A stretch of DNA of 64,000 bases, from positions 13,510,549 to 13,574,548 of the forward strand of contig NC_059409.1 of assembly GCF_905220565.1 (NCBI RefSeq), read 5' to 3'. The DNA is from Melitaea cinxia (lineage: Eukaryota > Arthropoda > Insecta > Lepidoptera > Nymphalidae). Both the position numbers and the translations under genes were made by a program. The notes beneath the pieces are model-generated. The model made no database searches. It had not been told where the DNA came from and saw only the letters and a list, made by a program, of their open reading frames with translations. This document shows, piece by piece, positions 10,640 through 23,231 of this stretch; position 1 is the stretch's first letter; each line of letters begins with the position of its first letter.

Positions 10640-11640
10640 AATATAATAACAATTCAATTATTTTATTTTTATAAATACAAACACGTCACACGTGATCATA
10701 AATTTTATTGTCACTGAAAACAAGCTAATTGCTATTTATTTTTAATTGTGGAGATTTGCACGTTGCTTTGTCTTATAAAATTTAGAGACATTAGCTTTAG
10801 CATACGTTGTCGATAATTATCCATCGTGCTTGGAACTTGTAATTATTTTTAATTACTTTTTTGTTCAAAAATATTCCTGTCACGTGAGTATCGTGACATC
10901 AAATTTAATATTAGTTCTAATGGACTGTTTTGTGGTACAGATTTGTAAGCATGTCATGTGATGGGGTGAAAAGAACTTATCAACAATACTCACATGCATA
11001 TACTTATAATTGTAGAGAGTTTTTAACATAAGTGTATAGACACAAAATGTGAAGTATATAATTATATTAGTAACATATGAAATTGTCTGTAATACACGGT
11101 GCGTATCTATATACAACTACAGACTAAATTTTAGAGCTTGTTAATTATTAAAAAAAATATTATTCATCTTTTTACGAGTAATAGCAAAATTTATTAAATA
11201 AAATAACAATTTGAAAAGAAACAAACAAAAAATCACTAATAGGTATATAAAAAAATATTAATCATTATAAAGTTACTCAATTTTGAACTCCGAATCAAAT
11301 TTTTACGTCATACTTTTTTAGTCTTAGTTTTTTTTAAATAAACGGTATATTGTTGATTTTTCGATTGTGGTTACCTATAATGAGAATGACATTTTCAGTC
11401 TTACGGGAAAAAACCCCTAAATTGAAATGAAAAAAAAAAAACTATTAAAATGATATTTAGAAAGAATGTATTCGCTTCGAGTAAAAAACTCTCAATGCGT
11501 TGAAATCGCAATGTACTGAATGTTCTCAATTTAAATTTTTATTATTTATTATTATATTACACACAAAACACTATTGACATTTTTCCCCTGAAGCTACAGT
11601 GTGTCACAATGATATAATTTATTTACAATATTAGGATATC
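10640..11640. other. AT-rich non-coding DNA
   Basis: No gene, RNA or repeat family was recognised in this kilobase. Confidence 0.45.
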
Positions 11641-11654
11641 AAATGGTTTATTTT

Positions 11655-11905
11655 GATTGTGTTTGTTCGTAAACGAAAAACAAACCGACTACAATCAACA
11701 CGTATTGTTAGGGATAGCTCAAAAAGTACGTGTTGATCTAGTGGTCCCAACTACAAGACAAGTATCTGCTTTCGATTTAAAAAAAGAAACATCAAAAACG
11801 AAAAATACGCCCCATAAAATGTTATGAGGTAACACACATAAATACAGTTGAATTTGAGTACCTTCCCCTTTTTTCAAGTTATTTTAAAAAAGGATTTCTT
11901 AATCT
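11655..11905 (+). mobile_element. GAAGTCGG-family copy, internally deleted and decayed
   Basis: Begins TTGTGTTTGTTCGTAAACG with a mutated ACCGACTACAATC and ends in ACAGTTGAATTTGAGTACC and a T-rich remnant. It is about 250 bp against about 580 for the longer copies. Confidence 0.6.
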
Positions 11906-11947
11906 GTCATCGATCTGATCATATACAGCATACATATCGGTTACACT

Positions 11948-12207
11948 TACGCTTCAGCCTGTAATATCCCACTACTGGGCATAGGCCTCTTTCCCCATGT
12001 ACGAGAAGGATCAGAGCTTAATCCACCACGCTGCTCTAATGCGGGTTGGCGGATATATTCCTTACTGTGAGTAACGATCGCTATCAGGTGTACGTGATAC
12101 AACCGGGACCGAAGGCTTAACGTGCTCTCCGAGGCACGGTGGGGAGACCCACAAGGACTGCACAAAACCCAGACCACGGCAAACACCTGTATGGCCTGTA
12201 TGTACAA
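11948..12207 (-). mobile_element. tRNA-derived SINE, head truncated
   Basis: The tail cttcagcctgtaatatccc is at 11951, then the reversed body with ctgctctaatgcgggttgg, gtaacgatcgctatcaggtg and gaggcacggtggggaga. It ends in the accacggcaaacacctgtatggcc segment, which joins the head in the full-length copy at 27732. The tRNA-like promoter part is absent. Confidence 0.78.
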
Positions 12208-12771
12208 TCACTTCAGGTAATATTTGTTAATTTTTCTTAATTACCTTCTAATGTTATATTTATGGAAGCCTTTTCGAATGTGATTTTACATACATATATA
12301 TATTTTTTAAATAACTTAATACTATTAATATAAATTATTGAATACCTTAAAATATGTATAGCTGACGTTCTATAGAACTTAATTTTCAATTTTAGACCTA
12401 TGTTATATATATTCCCCTTATAATATAATCCCCTTATAAATTCTTGTCATTTAATGATTGTATATTATAAACACATTTTCTTAATAGCATACGTAGACAT
12501 ATGAATTTCCAATATAAATTGTAATTAAACTAAATCGAATATTTATCAATTTTAAACTGTATATAATTTTATCAATTTTTTTATCAATAGGAAATTCAAA
12601 GATGTTGAAATTTTTATACAAGTGTCTTTTGCACTATTTCCCGCTTAGCAGCATTTCAAAATAAACTACGAGTATAAGTTAAAATTCAGTAGTAAGAAAA
12701 GTAGTCAGAAGTAATTAAACTGTAGGGTTGTTATTTTAATTAATTGGCGATTTTTATCTATGACTAACTGT

Positions 12772-13134
12772 GCATGCGACTTCGTCCGTGTGGAATGTAA
12801 CAAAAAAATTATTATTCAGTTCGCAGAGTTATAAAATAAATAGATTTCTATAATAATAGAAAAATAAATATATATAAAATAAACTTAGGCTTAAAAATAA
12901 AATAAACTCAGGGTACTAAGTTACTCTTTATTCAATCAGCTATTTGCCAGTGAAAGTCCCGTCAAAATCGGTCCAACCGTTTCAGATATTAGCCGGAACA
13001 AACAGACACACAGACAGACAAAAATTGTGAAAAATGTTAATTTGGTATATGTGCCGTGTCTCCATATGCATTTAGTAAAAAGCGGTTATTTTAATATTAC
13101 AAACGGACACTCCAATTTTATTTATTTGTATAGA
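12772..13134 (-). mobile_element. Helitron with (ACAG)n microsatellite, 3' CTAG mutated
   Basis: Same family as 30203-30481 and 23638-23902: gcgacttcgtccgtgtgga, ttcagttcgcagagttataaaa, a short CAGACAGACA run, and a terminal attttatttatttgtatagat whose reverse gives the 5' TC. The 3' CTAG has decayed to TTAG. Confidence 0.65.
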
Positions 13135-13139
13135 TTATG

Positions 13140-13383
13140 TTTGTCATTCAGTAAAGATAAACAATATTAATATATAGCAGTAGTGTGTCAAATACATGGT
13201 AGTGTGGGTAATGTTTTTTTTTATTGGTTTAATGTACTTTTATGCATAATAAAAAAAAAATATTAGCATTATGCACTCCTCTATATAAACTATAAGTGTG
13301 CGAAATTTCATACTCCTCCATTCGCGCGACTTTCGTAAAAAGGGGTACAAAGTTTTTGCTTCACGTAGTATAAATATATAGAT
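13140..13383 (-). mobile_element. Helitron 5' portion (ACGTGAAGC family)
   Basis: Reversed, it starts TCTATATATTTATACTACG followed by TGAAGCAAAAACTTTGTACC. That is a Helitron-type 5' start (A|TC) followed by a string I recognise from lepidopteran repeats. The 3' CTAG end is not found before the next element. Confidence 0.45.
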
Positions 13384-13389
13384 ATATAT

Positions 13390-14350
13390 GACATTACGAA
13401 TTGGCAACTATTTGGTGTTAAAAGATCTCCTAAAACATTTTTTCGAGACTTCAAAACAATTATCAAAACAGACTAGATAAACGACATACTCATAAAACGT
13501 CACCTGACAACAAGAAATTTATATCAAGCGCTATTTACTTTTATATTTCATTAGTCATGAATTAAATAAACAATCCTAAGTAATTGTATTATAAGATATA
13601 CCATATTTTCGTTTATCTGATTAAGGAAATGGAAACACTAGTACTAAAATATTTACAATTTAATCTTTTTAACGCTATTTACGTAACTATATAAGTAATG
13701 AATAATTTAATCTTGTAAATTTTACATTTTATGTAATGTTTATATTACGAGAAATTTTATTTTAATACAATTTAAAGTTTTAATTGTTAATCATGAGCGT
13801 AGAGTATAATTCAGATGCTAAACACTGTTGCACTGATAATTTTGTAGCTAATTATATTTTAAATTGACACCTTGAGCTTTTAAAGGACAGTGAGTGATAC
13901 CAGAGACCTGAGACGATATTTTGTGTAATAATAACATAAAAAATAGATGCAATTAAACATTTTGAGGCAAACTCACTATTAATTGAGTAAGAATTTTGTT
14001 TTTTTTTTTTTTGTACAAAAATAGAATATTTTGATAAGTGTCAATCATTTATTGAGATAAAGATAGCCAATATTATTATTATTATTCTTGGGCTTAATGA
14101 CTTTCAGTTGTGCCAGGGGGCACTGTCGATTTCGCCAATGTCACGTGGGATAGAAAAGACACGAAGGAGAATGATCAGTGTGGTTGAGATTGTAAGCTAT
14201 ATTGATAGCCAATATTCTTAATAGGCGAGAGATAGGAATACAGTACGCGACGTAAGGCGGTAATATCAAGTATTTTCTACTAATAGATGATCTACGTTGT
14301 ATCTGCGTTGACGTGTTAGTTCATGTCATGTTGCGGCATGTCGCATCATG
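13390..14350. other. AT-rich non-coding DNA
   Basis: No gene was recognised. 14080-14190 has a slightly GC-richer piece (gtgccagggggcactgtcg) that may be another repeat remnant. Confidence 0.4.
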
Positions 14351-14351
14351 A

Positions 14352-14540
14352 CAAATCAGCCTCTAACATCCTACTGCTGGGCATAAGCTTTTTTCTCCAT
14401 GTAGGAGAAGGATTGGAGCTTAATCCACCACGCTGCACCACTGTGAGTTGGCGGATATGTTTCTACTATTAGTGACGATCGCTATTGGTTCCGACGGCTT
14501 AACGTGCTCTCCGAGGCACGGTGGGGAGGCCTATAAGAAC
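14352..14540 (-). mobile_element. tRNA-derived SINE fragment
   Basis: Reverse copy of the SINE body and tail: tcagcctctaacatcctactgctgggcataag, ccaccacgctgcacc and cttaacgtgctctccgaggcacggtgggga. Internal deletion of the atcaggtgta... segment; the head is missing. Confidence 0.7.
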
Positions 14541-14544
14541 AGAC

Positions 14545-15905
14545 ATCGAAACAGGAAAGAAATATTGATTCAAATACAAATATCCATCTTTTGCAATATT
14601 GAAAAGTATTTATGAAGTTTAGTTTTTTCTTTTGTTTTATATGGTAATCTTATACTACTAAATCTTGATTTATTAAAAAAAATTATATATAATTAAATAG
14701 AATAAATTAATATTAAATATAGTATATTTATCATTATATAAGTAATAAAATATATTGATGTAGAGAATACTTAATAGGTACTATGGCGTCATTTATTAGA
14801 TTAAATTTCACCAAAGTGATTATATTAAATCTAAATCAAGAGTGGAAAGTAAAGCAGAAATAACGAATGAAAATTATTTAAAATTTTAATTATTAAAACA
14901 TTTTAATTATTTCTTGATATAAATATACTTAATGTACACTATTCTTTGTTTTGTACCATTTTAAGAAAGATAAAATTATTGCCATTGAAACAATATAATA
15001 CCTACTTGTTCTTGCATAAAAAATAAAAAAATTGTTAATATTTTTTTTTATTTTTATTTTTATTTTTTTATGTACAAGAAAAAGAATTTATAATAAACAA
15101 TTTGTAATCACTATTGTGATCCATTTTTATTTGAAAAGTAAAAGAATAGAGGGGCTATATTAATGCTTTTTTATATCAACACGTTTAATGCATATTGTTT
15201 TCGATGTACCTAAAAAAAAGTTTAACACTACGACATTTACGGCTACCGTTAAAATAGTCAGACAATCGTATGGTGCAGTTTTTACGTATTTTTAAAATAA
15301 ATATATTAATGACATTTAAAAGTAAGAATTGAAATCGATCTTGTGGTTATAGATTCTGTCGATTTTTAAGTACACAAATTTTTTCGTTAAGTTTAAAAAA
15401 AAAATAAAAATAAAAAATACTTTTCGTATCAATATAGATTTTTTTTCATTTAATCGTTTAACCATTGAGAAAATAATAAGATACCATTTCCCAATCACGT
15501 TCATATCAGGAAGTTGAATACTTAATTATTTGTTATTCAAATGATTCTTTGATTACTAAATAAGGATTACAGTTTTTAGGGTTCCATAGTCAACAAGTCA
15601 GTGTTAACGCAATCCTATTGCAAAGGGCCTGTCTAATCAATTGCTATTTGACGTAAAACGGTATCCAACTGTTGAAACTATATGATGTATTTTCTAATCC
15701 AAAATCAAACTAAACCTTATCAGTCAGATATTTCGTTTCGCATTGTATGTTTTTAAAACTTCTTGTCAGTAACATGTCTATAACCTTATCAAAAACTAAT
15801 GAAACAAATCATAGATACGTGAAATTAACATAGAAAATATATTTCTATATTGGTAATAAAAAAAATTAATACCCCAAGCGCTAAAACGTATTTTGAAATT
15901 TATTA
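14545..15905. other. AT-rich non-coding DNA
   Basis: Very AT-rich with several A/T homopolymer runs (15040-15070, 15395-15420). No gene or recognised repeat. Confidence 0.45.
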
Positions 15906-15907
15906 TT

Positions 15908-16195
15908 TTTTTTTTATGTCACTAGGTCAGCAAACAAGCGTACGGCTCACCTGATGGTAAGCGATTACCGTAGCTTATAGACACCTGCAAAACCAGAAGC
16001 ATCGCAAGCGCGTTGCCGACCCAATCCCCAATCCCCCCAGGAGCTCTGGTCACCTTACTCATCCAACAGGAACACAATACTGCTTGAAAACAGTATTATT
16101 TAGCTGTGATCTTCTGTACGGTCAAGGTAGCCCCAGTCGGGCTGCTCCATATTTTGAGCAGGAAATTCCTGCTGTGCCCTACCTCAGTTAAAGTA
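15908..16195 (+). repeat. GTAAGCG-core interspersed repeat, best full copy
   Basis: Runs from aacaagcgtacggctcacctgatggtaagcgattaccgtagc through cagaagcatcgcaagcgcgttgccgacc, ccccaggagctctggtcacctt and gaaaacagtattatttagctgtgatcttctgtac to gagcaggaaattcctgctgtgcccta. The other copies in the window align along its length. It contains short internal inverted repeats (CAGGAAATTCCTG and ACTGCTTGAAAACAGT). No coding potential. Confidence 0.75.
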
Positions 16196-17201
16196 AAGTA
16201 AGTAAGTTATTTATCAAATATTGTATGTCAAATAGTGTATTATTTATATCCATAATGGTACAGAACACTTTCGTGTAGGAACGCGGTATTCTTGACTTAT
16301 TTCTCATAAGAATTTCTTCACAACGGATAAAAAAATGACAGCTTGTTTATTTATTTGTTTTCATTTATTATTTTTTGCAATTACAAATACGTATGCGTTC
16401 TTGAAACTAGGGATAAGATTTTAAGAACTTATCTGATTTAAAAGTAATTTCTATTCATTTAGTTCTAAAGAACGCAAACAAAGAATATCTTTATTCATTT
16501 CTAAATATAAGTATTCCAACGATACTACAAAATAAACTTTATCAATTTGCAACGCATAAATAGTTTTTATTTTATTATTTATAATATATTTTAAAAGTCA
16601 GACGTCCCTGGGGGCTTTATTCGCGTTAATAATTTTGATATCAGCGACTTTAACATTAGCATATACTGCTCTGGATACCTACTTTTTTTCAAATAAATGT
16701 GTTATCTGCGTGACCAACCTATTATTAAACTCAAGACCTTTTCAAATGTTCTAGATATGAATGGTTATTTTTTCTCGTTGCTACATTTTCCACTCTCGAG
16801 TTACATCACTACGGCAATCCTTTAAGTGGATCGATAACCGTAAAAACACTAGTGAAGTGTCCACACTATTGTAAAATGCGTTTATTCACTTATCGCAAGG
16901 TTATACTACCAACTAAAGTGTATGATACAAACGTACGCATGTATCTTCTGGGCTATTTAAATTAATGTTGTTGACATTAAGTCATTGATTAATAGGAATT
17001 AATTTAAAATCCTACATTCTAATAAAATTTTAATTGGTATAATAACATTGAATCTCGTATTACATATAAAGACAAATTTCGTAATAATAAAGTATTAAAA
17101 CTTTGACAAATGAAGACTAAAAAGAAGGATATGATATAATTTCTTAAGCAGTTTTAAGGTCATGTTTCCTATGTGATAGGTGTCAATGGTAATGGACTTA
17201 C

Positions 17202-17346
17202 TTTGGATTTCTAGTCTTTCGAGTTTTTCTTCGGCTCTCTGAGCCAGTTCCAGGGGGCTCTCGATGTGATAAAATATACTGGCACCTACTAATAAGTACA
17301 CGATATGGAGTGCCAGCATGCAAGCCAATTGCTTTTTGGACATCAT
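17202..17346 (-). CDS. Two-pore-domain (K2P) potassium channel, first coding exon
   Basis: The first ATG pair is at 17346, preceded in frame by a stop (TAA) about 20 codons upstream. It encodes 48 codons plus one base: a basic N-terminus (MMSKKQ), the first transmembrane helix (LACMLALHIVYLLVGASIFY, residues 7-26) and a charged segment (HIESPLELAQRAEEKLERLE). Small N-terminus, helix M1 ending GAxxFYxIExP and a following E/R-rich coiled segment are the K2P signature. The exon ends at a GTAAGT donor (17201-17196), phase 1. Downstream exons with the two GYG selectivity filters should lie toward lower coordinates on the - strand or beyond the window; I did not find them. Function (family knowledge): background K+ leak in the plasma membrane. 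Which K2P subtype is not decidable from one exon. Confidence 0.82.
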
Positions 17347-17639
17347 CTTGACTAGGTTTTTTAAATGTCTCCTCTTCGTCAAATATTTAAATTAATTCGA
17401 GTTGACGCGCAAAAATATACACTTATTAGGATATATTTAAAGTACAAATCACAGCATTTCAAATGTCCATATTGTCTTTTTGAATAATAAAACGTTTCTT
17501 GACATTTTTTATAACGTCTTCAGATTGTCCGTGAACGACTTGTAACGATGGCGAACATTTCGATGTTCAAATAAGTCATTTAACACTATATCCTGAAGCG
17601 TTTTTCATGATTTTTTAATTCACAGCCACTTTGTATCGT

Positions 17640-17800
17640 GTTTTAAAAACGGATCGTTCGATTGGTGAAATTAAAAAAAAGTCATAACGATCACACTTTC
17701 CGATTGGACGACGTTCGACCCGAGCAGTCGATGCGATCGAATGATTTTTCCGGCGCGCGCGCCTACAAATCGCGTGCCGGCCGCGAACACGTCCTTTTTT
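17640..17800 (-). promoter_or_regulatory. CpG-rich stretch upstream of the K2P exon, candidate promoter/5' UTR
   Basis: An island of GC- and CpG-rich sequence (gacgacgttcgacccg, ccggcgcgcgcgcc, cgcgtgccggccgcg) in AT-rich surroundings, 300-450 bp upstream of the K2P start codon on the - strand. Position and composition suggest a transcription start region, but no core element was identified. Inference only. Confidence 0.4.
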
Positions 17801-18600
17801 TATACGTACAGCTCTAAATGTTTGACTGGCGACTACTCGCATTAGCTTGTCGTAAAGGATAATATGTAAGGTTATTGCCAGCATTATACATGTATAGGTG
17901 AATACAACTAACGCAACGATAATACTAACGCGTACGAGCGAAAGATTTCCACTTATGACAGAAGATTAAAAGGATTCTGCGCCTGATAGCGGCTGCCTAG
18001 GTGTTACGTTACATTTTTGTGATAGCGAATTTTCTAAGTAAGTTTAACATCTCTTGACGTAATGCGTGTGCGATTACTTCCTTAAGCTCTGTACATTTTG
18101 TCGCACATATTTGAAAAATCCGTCTATCGATATGTCGATTATTTTATGGTGCAACTATAATCATTATTGGATGCAGAGCTATTCAAGTATAACTCTGGAG
18201 TTCCCGTAGTTGTTTAGTGTGACTTCAGATTAATCAAAGTGACACATAAATTAGGAAAAACAAATTTTGTACTTTGTAGCGTTATGTTAACATGATTTGT
18301 GCCATGTTTTGTTAAATATCGTTTTCGTAAATATATCTACCTACTGTTTAGGATCCAATATACTAAATAATTGTCCGACGTCAACGTAGTTAATGCATGT
18401 CGTTTCTATTCAGTGTGTTTCTGTGTGTGTCATTTATTGTATTTCGTTTTATTACTCACCTTATAAACACTAAGGCTTAATAATGATATATGTCCCAATG
18501 TAAGGAATAATCAAATGTATTTTGTGTCTAATTAATAAATTATACTATAAAAATGTGTTAAATACACATTACAGTACATCACAGTGTAATATTCTGTAAA
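17800..18600. other. Non-coding DNA upstream of the K2P exon
   Basis: Moderately AT-rich, with no open frame or repeat family recognised. It could hold further regulatory sequence of the K2P gene. Confidence 0.35.
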
Positions 18601-18606
18601 TAATTT

Positions 18607-19190
18607 TAATAATTGTTTGCATGCAAACGAAAAAAACCGACTTCAATTACATCGACAAGTAATACAACGTAGATCGACGAAAAAATAGTCAAGCAACTAC
18701 GCGTTATTAAAGATTACTCAAAAAGTAGTTATCAGCTTTCGATTAAATTAAAAATTATCAAAATCGGTACACCCAGTAAAAAGTTATTACGGATTTTCGA
18801 GAGTTTCCCTCGATTCCTCTGGGATCCCATCATCAGATCCTAGTTTCCTTATCACGGTACCAAACTAGGGATATCCCCTTTCCAACAAAAAAAGAATTAT
18901 CAAAATCGGTATATCCAGTAGAAAGTTATGCGATATAATACAACGTAGGTCGACGAAAAAAGCGTCAAGTAAAAACATATTATTAGATATAACTCGAAAA
19001 GTAGTTGTTAGATCTCAAATAAATTTAAATGGGACCAATTGGCACACACCACCTTTCGATTAAAACAAAATTTGTCAAAATCGGTCCACACGGGCAAAAG
19101 TTCTGATGTAACATACATAAAAAAAAAAAAAAAAAAAATACAGTCGAATTGAGAACCTCCTCCTTTTTTGGAAGTCGGTTAAAAAGTATT
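18607..19190 (+). mobile_element. GAAGTCGG-family copy, uninterrupted
   Basis: From TTGTTTGCATGCAAACG and ACCGACTTCAATTACATCG to ACAGTCGAATTGAGAACC and GGAAGTCGGTTAAAAA. A segment ctgggatcccatcatcagatcc in the middle is shared with 49377-49985 and, reversed, with 56797-57318. It provides one empty site for the Helitron inserted at 7587. Confidence 0.78.
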
Positions 19191-19514
19191 TTGTGTTTGG
19201 TACTTTATTAGGTACTTCATAAGAAAAATTACTATAATTTGTTTAGTGTAAATAAAATAACAAATGGTAGCATTTTATTCCGAAAGAATAACCTTTTACT
19301 AGATTAGCGAATATTATAATTATAGATATTAAGATATCGATGACAGAGTATCATATATGTTAATAGGCTAAGGTTTAAATGTTTGCCTCCCTTTTTAGAA
19401 AAAAACCTCACAGTTACTCTACATAAATTATATATCAATTTATAGATAATTGCTTACTCTACCGGTATGTACAACAAAAAAATTGCTTTTGTTTTTGTAA
19501 ATTAATTAATTATT

Positions 19515-19620
19515 AAAATTATAAATATGACGGCTTAAATTTTGAAACAACGTTAACATGATGGACGGTCGGTAATTTTTTTACTTATTTTGTGCGAATT
19601 ATTCGCACAGGTATTGCTAG
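19515..19620 (+). mobile_element. Helitron 3' end with near-perfect hairpin
   Basis: Ends TGTGCGAATTATTCGCACA then GGTATTG and CTAG (19617-19620) followed by T. The palindrome forms a 9-bp stem 7 bases before CTAG, the classic Helitron 3' arrangement. A decayed reverse copy is at 10522-10630. The 5' boundary is not fixed. Confidence 0.65.
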
Positions 19621-19917
19621 TAATAAATATTGCATCGCTATTACGTTCGTAGTAATTACAAAATACCCACTTTTCTCTCTTTTCATAAATTAGTTTGTAA
19701 AATGCCCTTAAACAAAAAGTTCAGTTGATATACAATTTTATCACATTGTTCATACACGATAAGATAAAGTGAAAATCCCATTAAAATACAACTTTAAAAC
19801 GTTTTATCTAACTAAGCTTTCTTCGTATAACAATTAATGTTTATTTAATTTAGACTTTGCGACTAAAACTGATTTTATTATTTTATGAATATGTTCAAAT
19901 TTTTTCCTTGTAATTAT

Positions 19918-20240
19918 AAAATTCCGAGACGGATGTTCTGACCCCTATGTTACGCTATTTTCGTGGGTTCGATTCCTGCTTGAAATGGTTATTTGTGTTT
20001 ATAATTTTATGCCACTAGCACTGCGATTTTGGAGCACACTGACTGGGAAAGTACCTTGACCTCACAAAAGATCATATCCAAATAATAGAGCTTTAAAGTA
20101 GTGTTGTGGTCCTATAATGAGAGAGGGCCAGAGCTTCGGGAGAAAGATGGATAGTTAGGATAGTGACGCGCTTGCCAATATCCTGGTCTTGCAGCAGTTC
20201 ATAGGTACTATCCGGTAGGCAGGCCATAAGCTTATTAACC
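19918..20240 (-). repeat. SINE-head remnant followed by a decayed reverse GTAAGCG-core repeat
   Basis: 19920-20000 holds a box B-like cgtgggttcgattcctgc and looks like a + strand SINE head remnant. From about 20000 to 20240 the sequence aligns, with many changes, to the reverse of 15908-16195 (actgggaaagtacc, acaaaagatcatatcc, gacgcgcttgcc, cagttcataggtac). Confidence 0.5.
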
Positions 20241-20807
20241 ACATATATAGTGTAAAGAAACTATGATTTATTTATATATACTCGTATATTATGTTTGTTG
20301 TTGCTAATTTTCCAAATGACGATCAAAAGATATGGTAATTGGTATTGATGGTAAGTGGTAATTGATTGAGTATTTCTCGTTACAAGTTACAAGCCGTGTG
20401 TCCCGTAACAAATCCTATCACTGATGTGAATATGACTTTAACCCCAAACCTACATAGAAAAAGAGGTATTTGGTATGTTCCACGGATTATGTCACTTAAA
20501 TTGTATTGAAAAATCGAAATTTACTGTCAAAATTTCCGTTTGCTTTATTTTATTTTTTTTAATTTTGTTAAAAAAAGTTTAATTTCTTTTTGCAACGGTT
20601 CTAGTCTTAGATTAATATTAAAAAAAATATATTCCGCACCGACTTCTACTGTTACAGCTAGTTCACCTGGAGATCATTTATCAAATGTCTGTCAATATTT
20701 TTTGCTATAAACGTACTTACAGTTGTGTTTTCGTCATCTGCCTACCTTCCAATTTTCTATCGTTTCCTTTGTATCCTTAATTTAGTCGGTTTTTTGAATA
20801 ATGATAC

Positions 20808-20960
20808 AATCACTTCAGCCTGATACAGTCCACTGCTGGACATAGGCATCCACAAGTTCGTGACAAAAAGGTGAACTCATGTGTTTTGACCATAGTCACC
20901 ACGCTGGGCAGGCGGGTTGGTGACCGCAGGGCTGGCTTTGTCGCACCGAAGACGCAATGA
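20808..20960 (-). mobile_element. LINE 3' tail fragment
   Basis: cacttcagcctgatacagtccactgctggacataggc at the 3' end, then accatagtcaccacgctgggcaggcgggttggtgacc. Same tail as the coding LINE end at 26944. Only about 150 bp remain. Confidence 0.7.
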
Positions 20961-20964
20961 CATA

Positions 20965-22260
20965 ATACGATACAATATATAATATGATAAAATATATAAC
21001 ATTAAAACAAAATAATTATAATATATATAATAATTATATTAAAATAAAAATTAAATCGTACAGCTGTCAATCTTATATGTTTTTGAGTGTAACAAGGACA
21101 CTTTTATTGTTCAAACTTCAATTTGTCATCACATTTGACGATAATTTCAATAACATGGACGATAATGATAAAATTATCAAAAGAATGAGTTCATACTAGT
21201 ATTGATGTTATTGTGAGATCAATAAGATAACGAGATTTTACCAAGATTTAGATTTCATTGGCGTAAACAAAGACTGTAGACTTTGACAGAAAATAGCTTA
21301 TAATGTAAGTAAATAGCTTATAATGTTATAATTTAAATATTTCTAATAATTATAGTAAGTTGTATGTTGATAATGCACATGATCTTTTCTTGCATGAAAG
21401 CATGAAAGTCGACTGCATTGCAATTGACGTTAAATTTTAGTAAATTAATGTTTGTGATATAGGAGTATGTCTGTGTCGTCCTTCTTTTTAAGGCTAAAAT
21501 ATTATCATAAACAAAATTCAGAAGTCGTCAATTTGTCAATTGTTTGTTCAATTTATCTAGACTGTTAGCTCTTTTACTAATTTCTTCATAATCTTTAAGC
21601 TGTCAATCTTATATACTTTATTTTGGTACGAGGTATTATTTTTCAAGTGACAATTTGTTATCACATTAGTTTGATATTTTCGACAATAAATTGAGTGATT
21701 ATCATAAAATTATCACATGAATGATTGTATATTGTTTTGAGACATCGAAAAATATATATGGGGCACGTGGGGGGTTTTGTCGTGAAGGATTAACATAGTA
21801 TGTATACACAGATGTAAGGGGTAACTTAGGAGTTAATAGTACTATTAATATAAATTGAAAAAATAATTATAAAATGATGTAGATACCGAGACATTTTTGT
21901 TTCGTATGAGAAAATAAAAAAATGAAATTTCTAAAACAAGACAAAAATATATTAGCATAGTTATTATAGTTTAATTGTTGTAACAAGAATTTCGTCGACA
22001 AGTAACCTATTAATGCAAAATGACAATCATACACATATTATTTTTCTCTAAACTGAAGTGAAGATACAAACCAACCTTAACTTAACAATACAAATTCAAC
22101 TTTTTTATTTAGAAAGAAGAGAATTTCAGTTGTAATTAAAATATCACAACTAGAGTTTAAACGTACCATTTTATACAGCGACCAGTAGACGTGTATGAAT
22201 ATCAGGTGTAAAATAATTCAATTGAAAAATTCGGTAAAATTTATCACAGAACGTTACACG
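20965..22260. other. AT-rich non-coding DNA
   Basis: No gene was recognised. A string near 21735-21775 (gacatcgaaaaatatatatggggcacgtg) recurs at 23200-23235 next to the LINE tail and may be part of the same element. Confidence 0.4.
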
Positions 22261-22262
22261 TA

Positions 22263-22595
22263 TCATCATTACAGCCTATACAGTCGACTGCTGGACATAG
22301 GCCTCAACAAATTCGCGCCAAAAATGCGTGAACTCGTGTGTGTTGCCCATAGTCACCACGCTGGGCAGGCGGGTTGGTGACCGCAGAGCTGGCTTTGTCG
22401 CACCTGAGACGCTGCTGCCCGTCTTCGGCCTGTGTATTTCAAAGCCAGCGGTTAGATGGTTATCCCGCCATCGGTCGGCTTCTTAAGTTCCAAGGTGGTA
22501 GTGGAACCTTGTTATCCCTTAGTCGCCTCTTACGACACCCACGGGAAGAGAGGGGGTGGCTAAATTCTTTAGTGCCGTAGCCACACAGCGTAGTT
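22263..22595 (-). mobile_element. LINE 3' end, left arm of an inverted pair
   Basis: Read on the - strand: tgtggctacggcactaaag, ccgtgggtgtcgtaagaggcgac, gaagacgggcagcagcg, then the tail tgtccagcagtcgactgtataggctgtaatgatg. This is a common lepidopteran non-LTR 3' end. The same 330 bp lies in reverse at 23232-23572. Confidence 0.75.
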
Positions 22596-23231
22596 ACACG
22601 TATACATAACGGAAATAAATGGAAAATTACGAGGAAAACTGAAATTATTAAAAAAAATATTCTTAGATGTCAATGAACTGTTAGTCCGTGAATCGGGGAC
22701 ACAAACTGCAGTTATACTACTGTAAAGTCTCATTGAATGAGTGGTTGATTTGCCTTGATGTACATGTTTATCTTATTTGATAAAATGCACTTCATCCCAA
22801 AGAGATAAAAATTATATCTAAACCATTCGAGCTAAATAATTGACTTTCGAGCTAAATAATTTTTTTGTCTTTTCTTAAGAATTTAATTTTTTATGTATAT
22901 GTACTACTTTTCCTGGGCTCAACTAAATAATTAAAAATCGTTCGTTTATTCCTTGTATTCTAATTTTTATTTGCTATACTAAAATTTTAATTGTTTTTAA
23001 GTATCATTAAAATATTAAGTGTTAATGAAAAGATTGTCTTTTGTTTTAATATATTTTTACATATTTAAATTATATTAAAGAAATATGAGGAAGAATATAT
23101 GGAAAAGGTTTTTAAGTCTATATATACATATATCTATGTATATATGTTTTTAAGTACTATTGTATTAAATATATTTATTTTTATATTAGATTTTCTAATC
23201 GAGTTTTCGAAAAATATATAAGGGGCACGTG

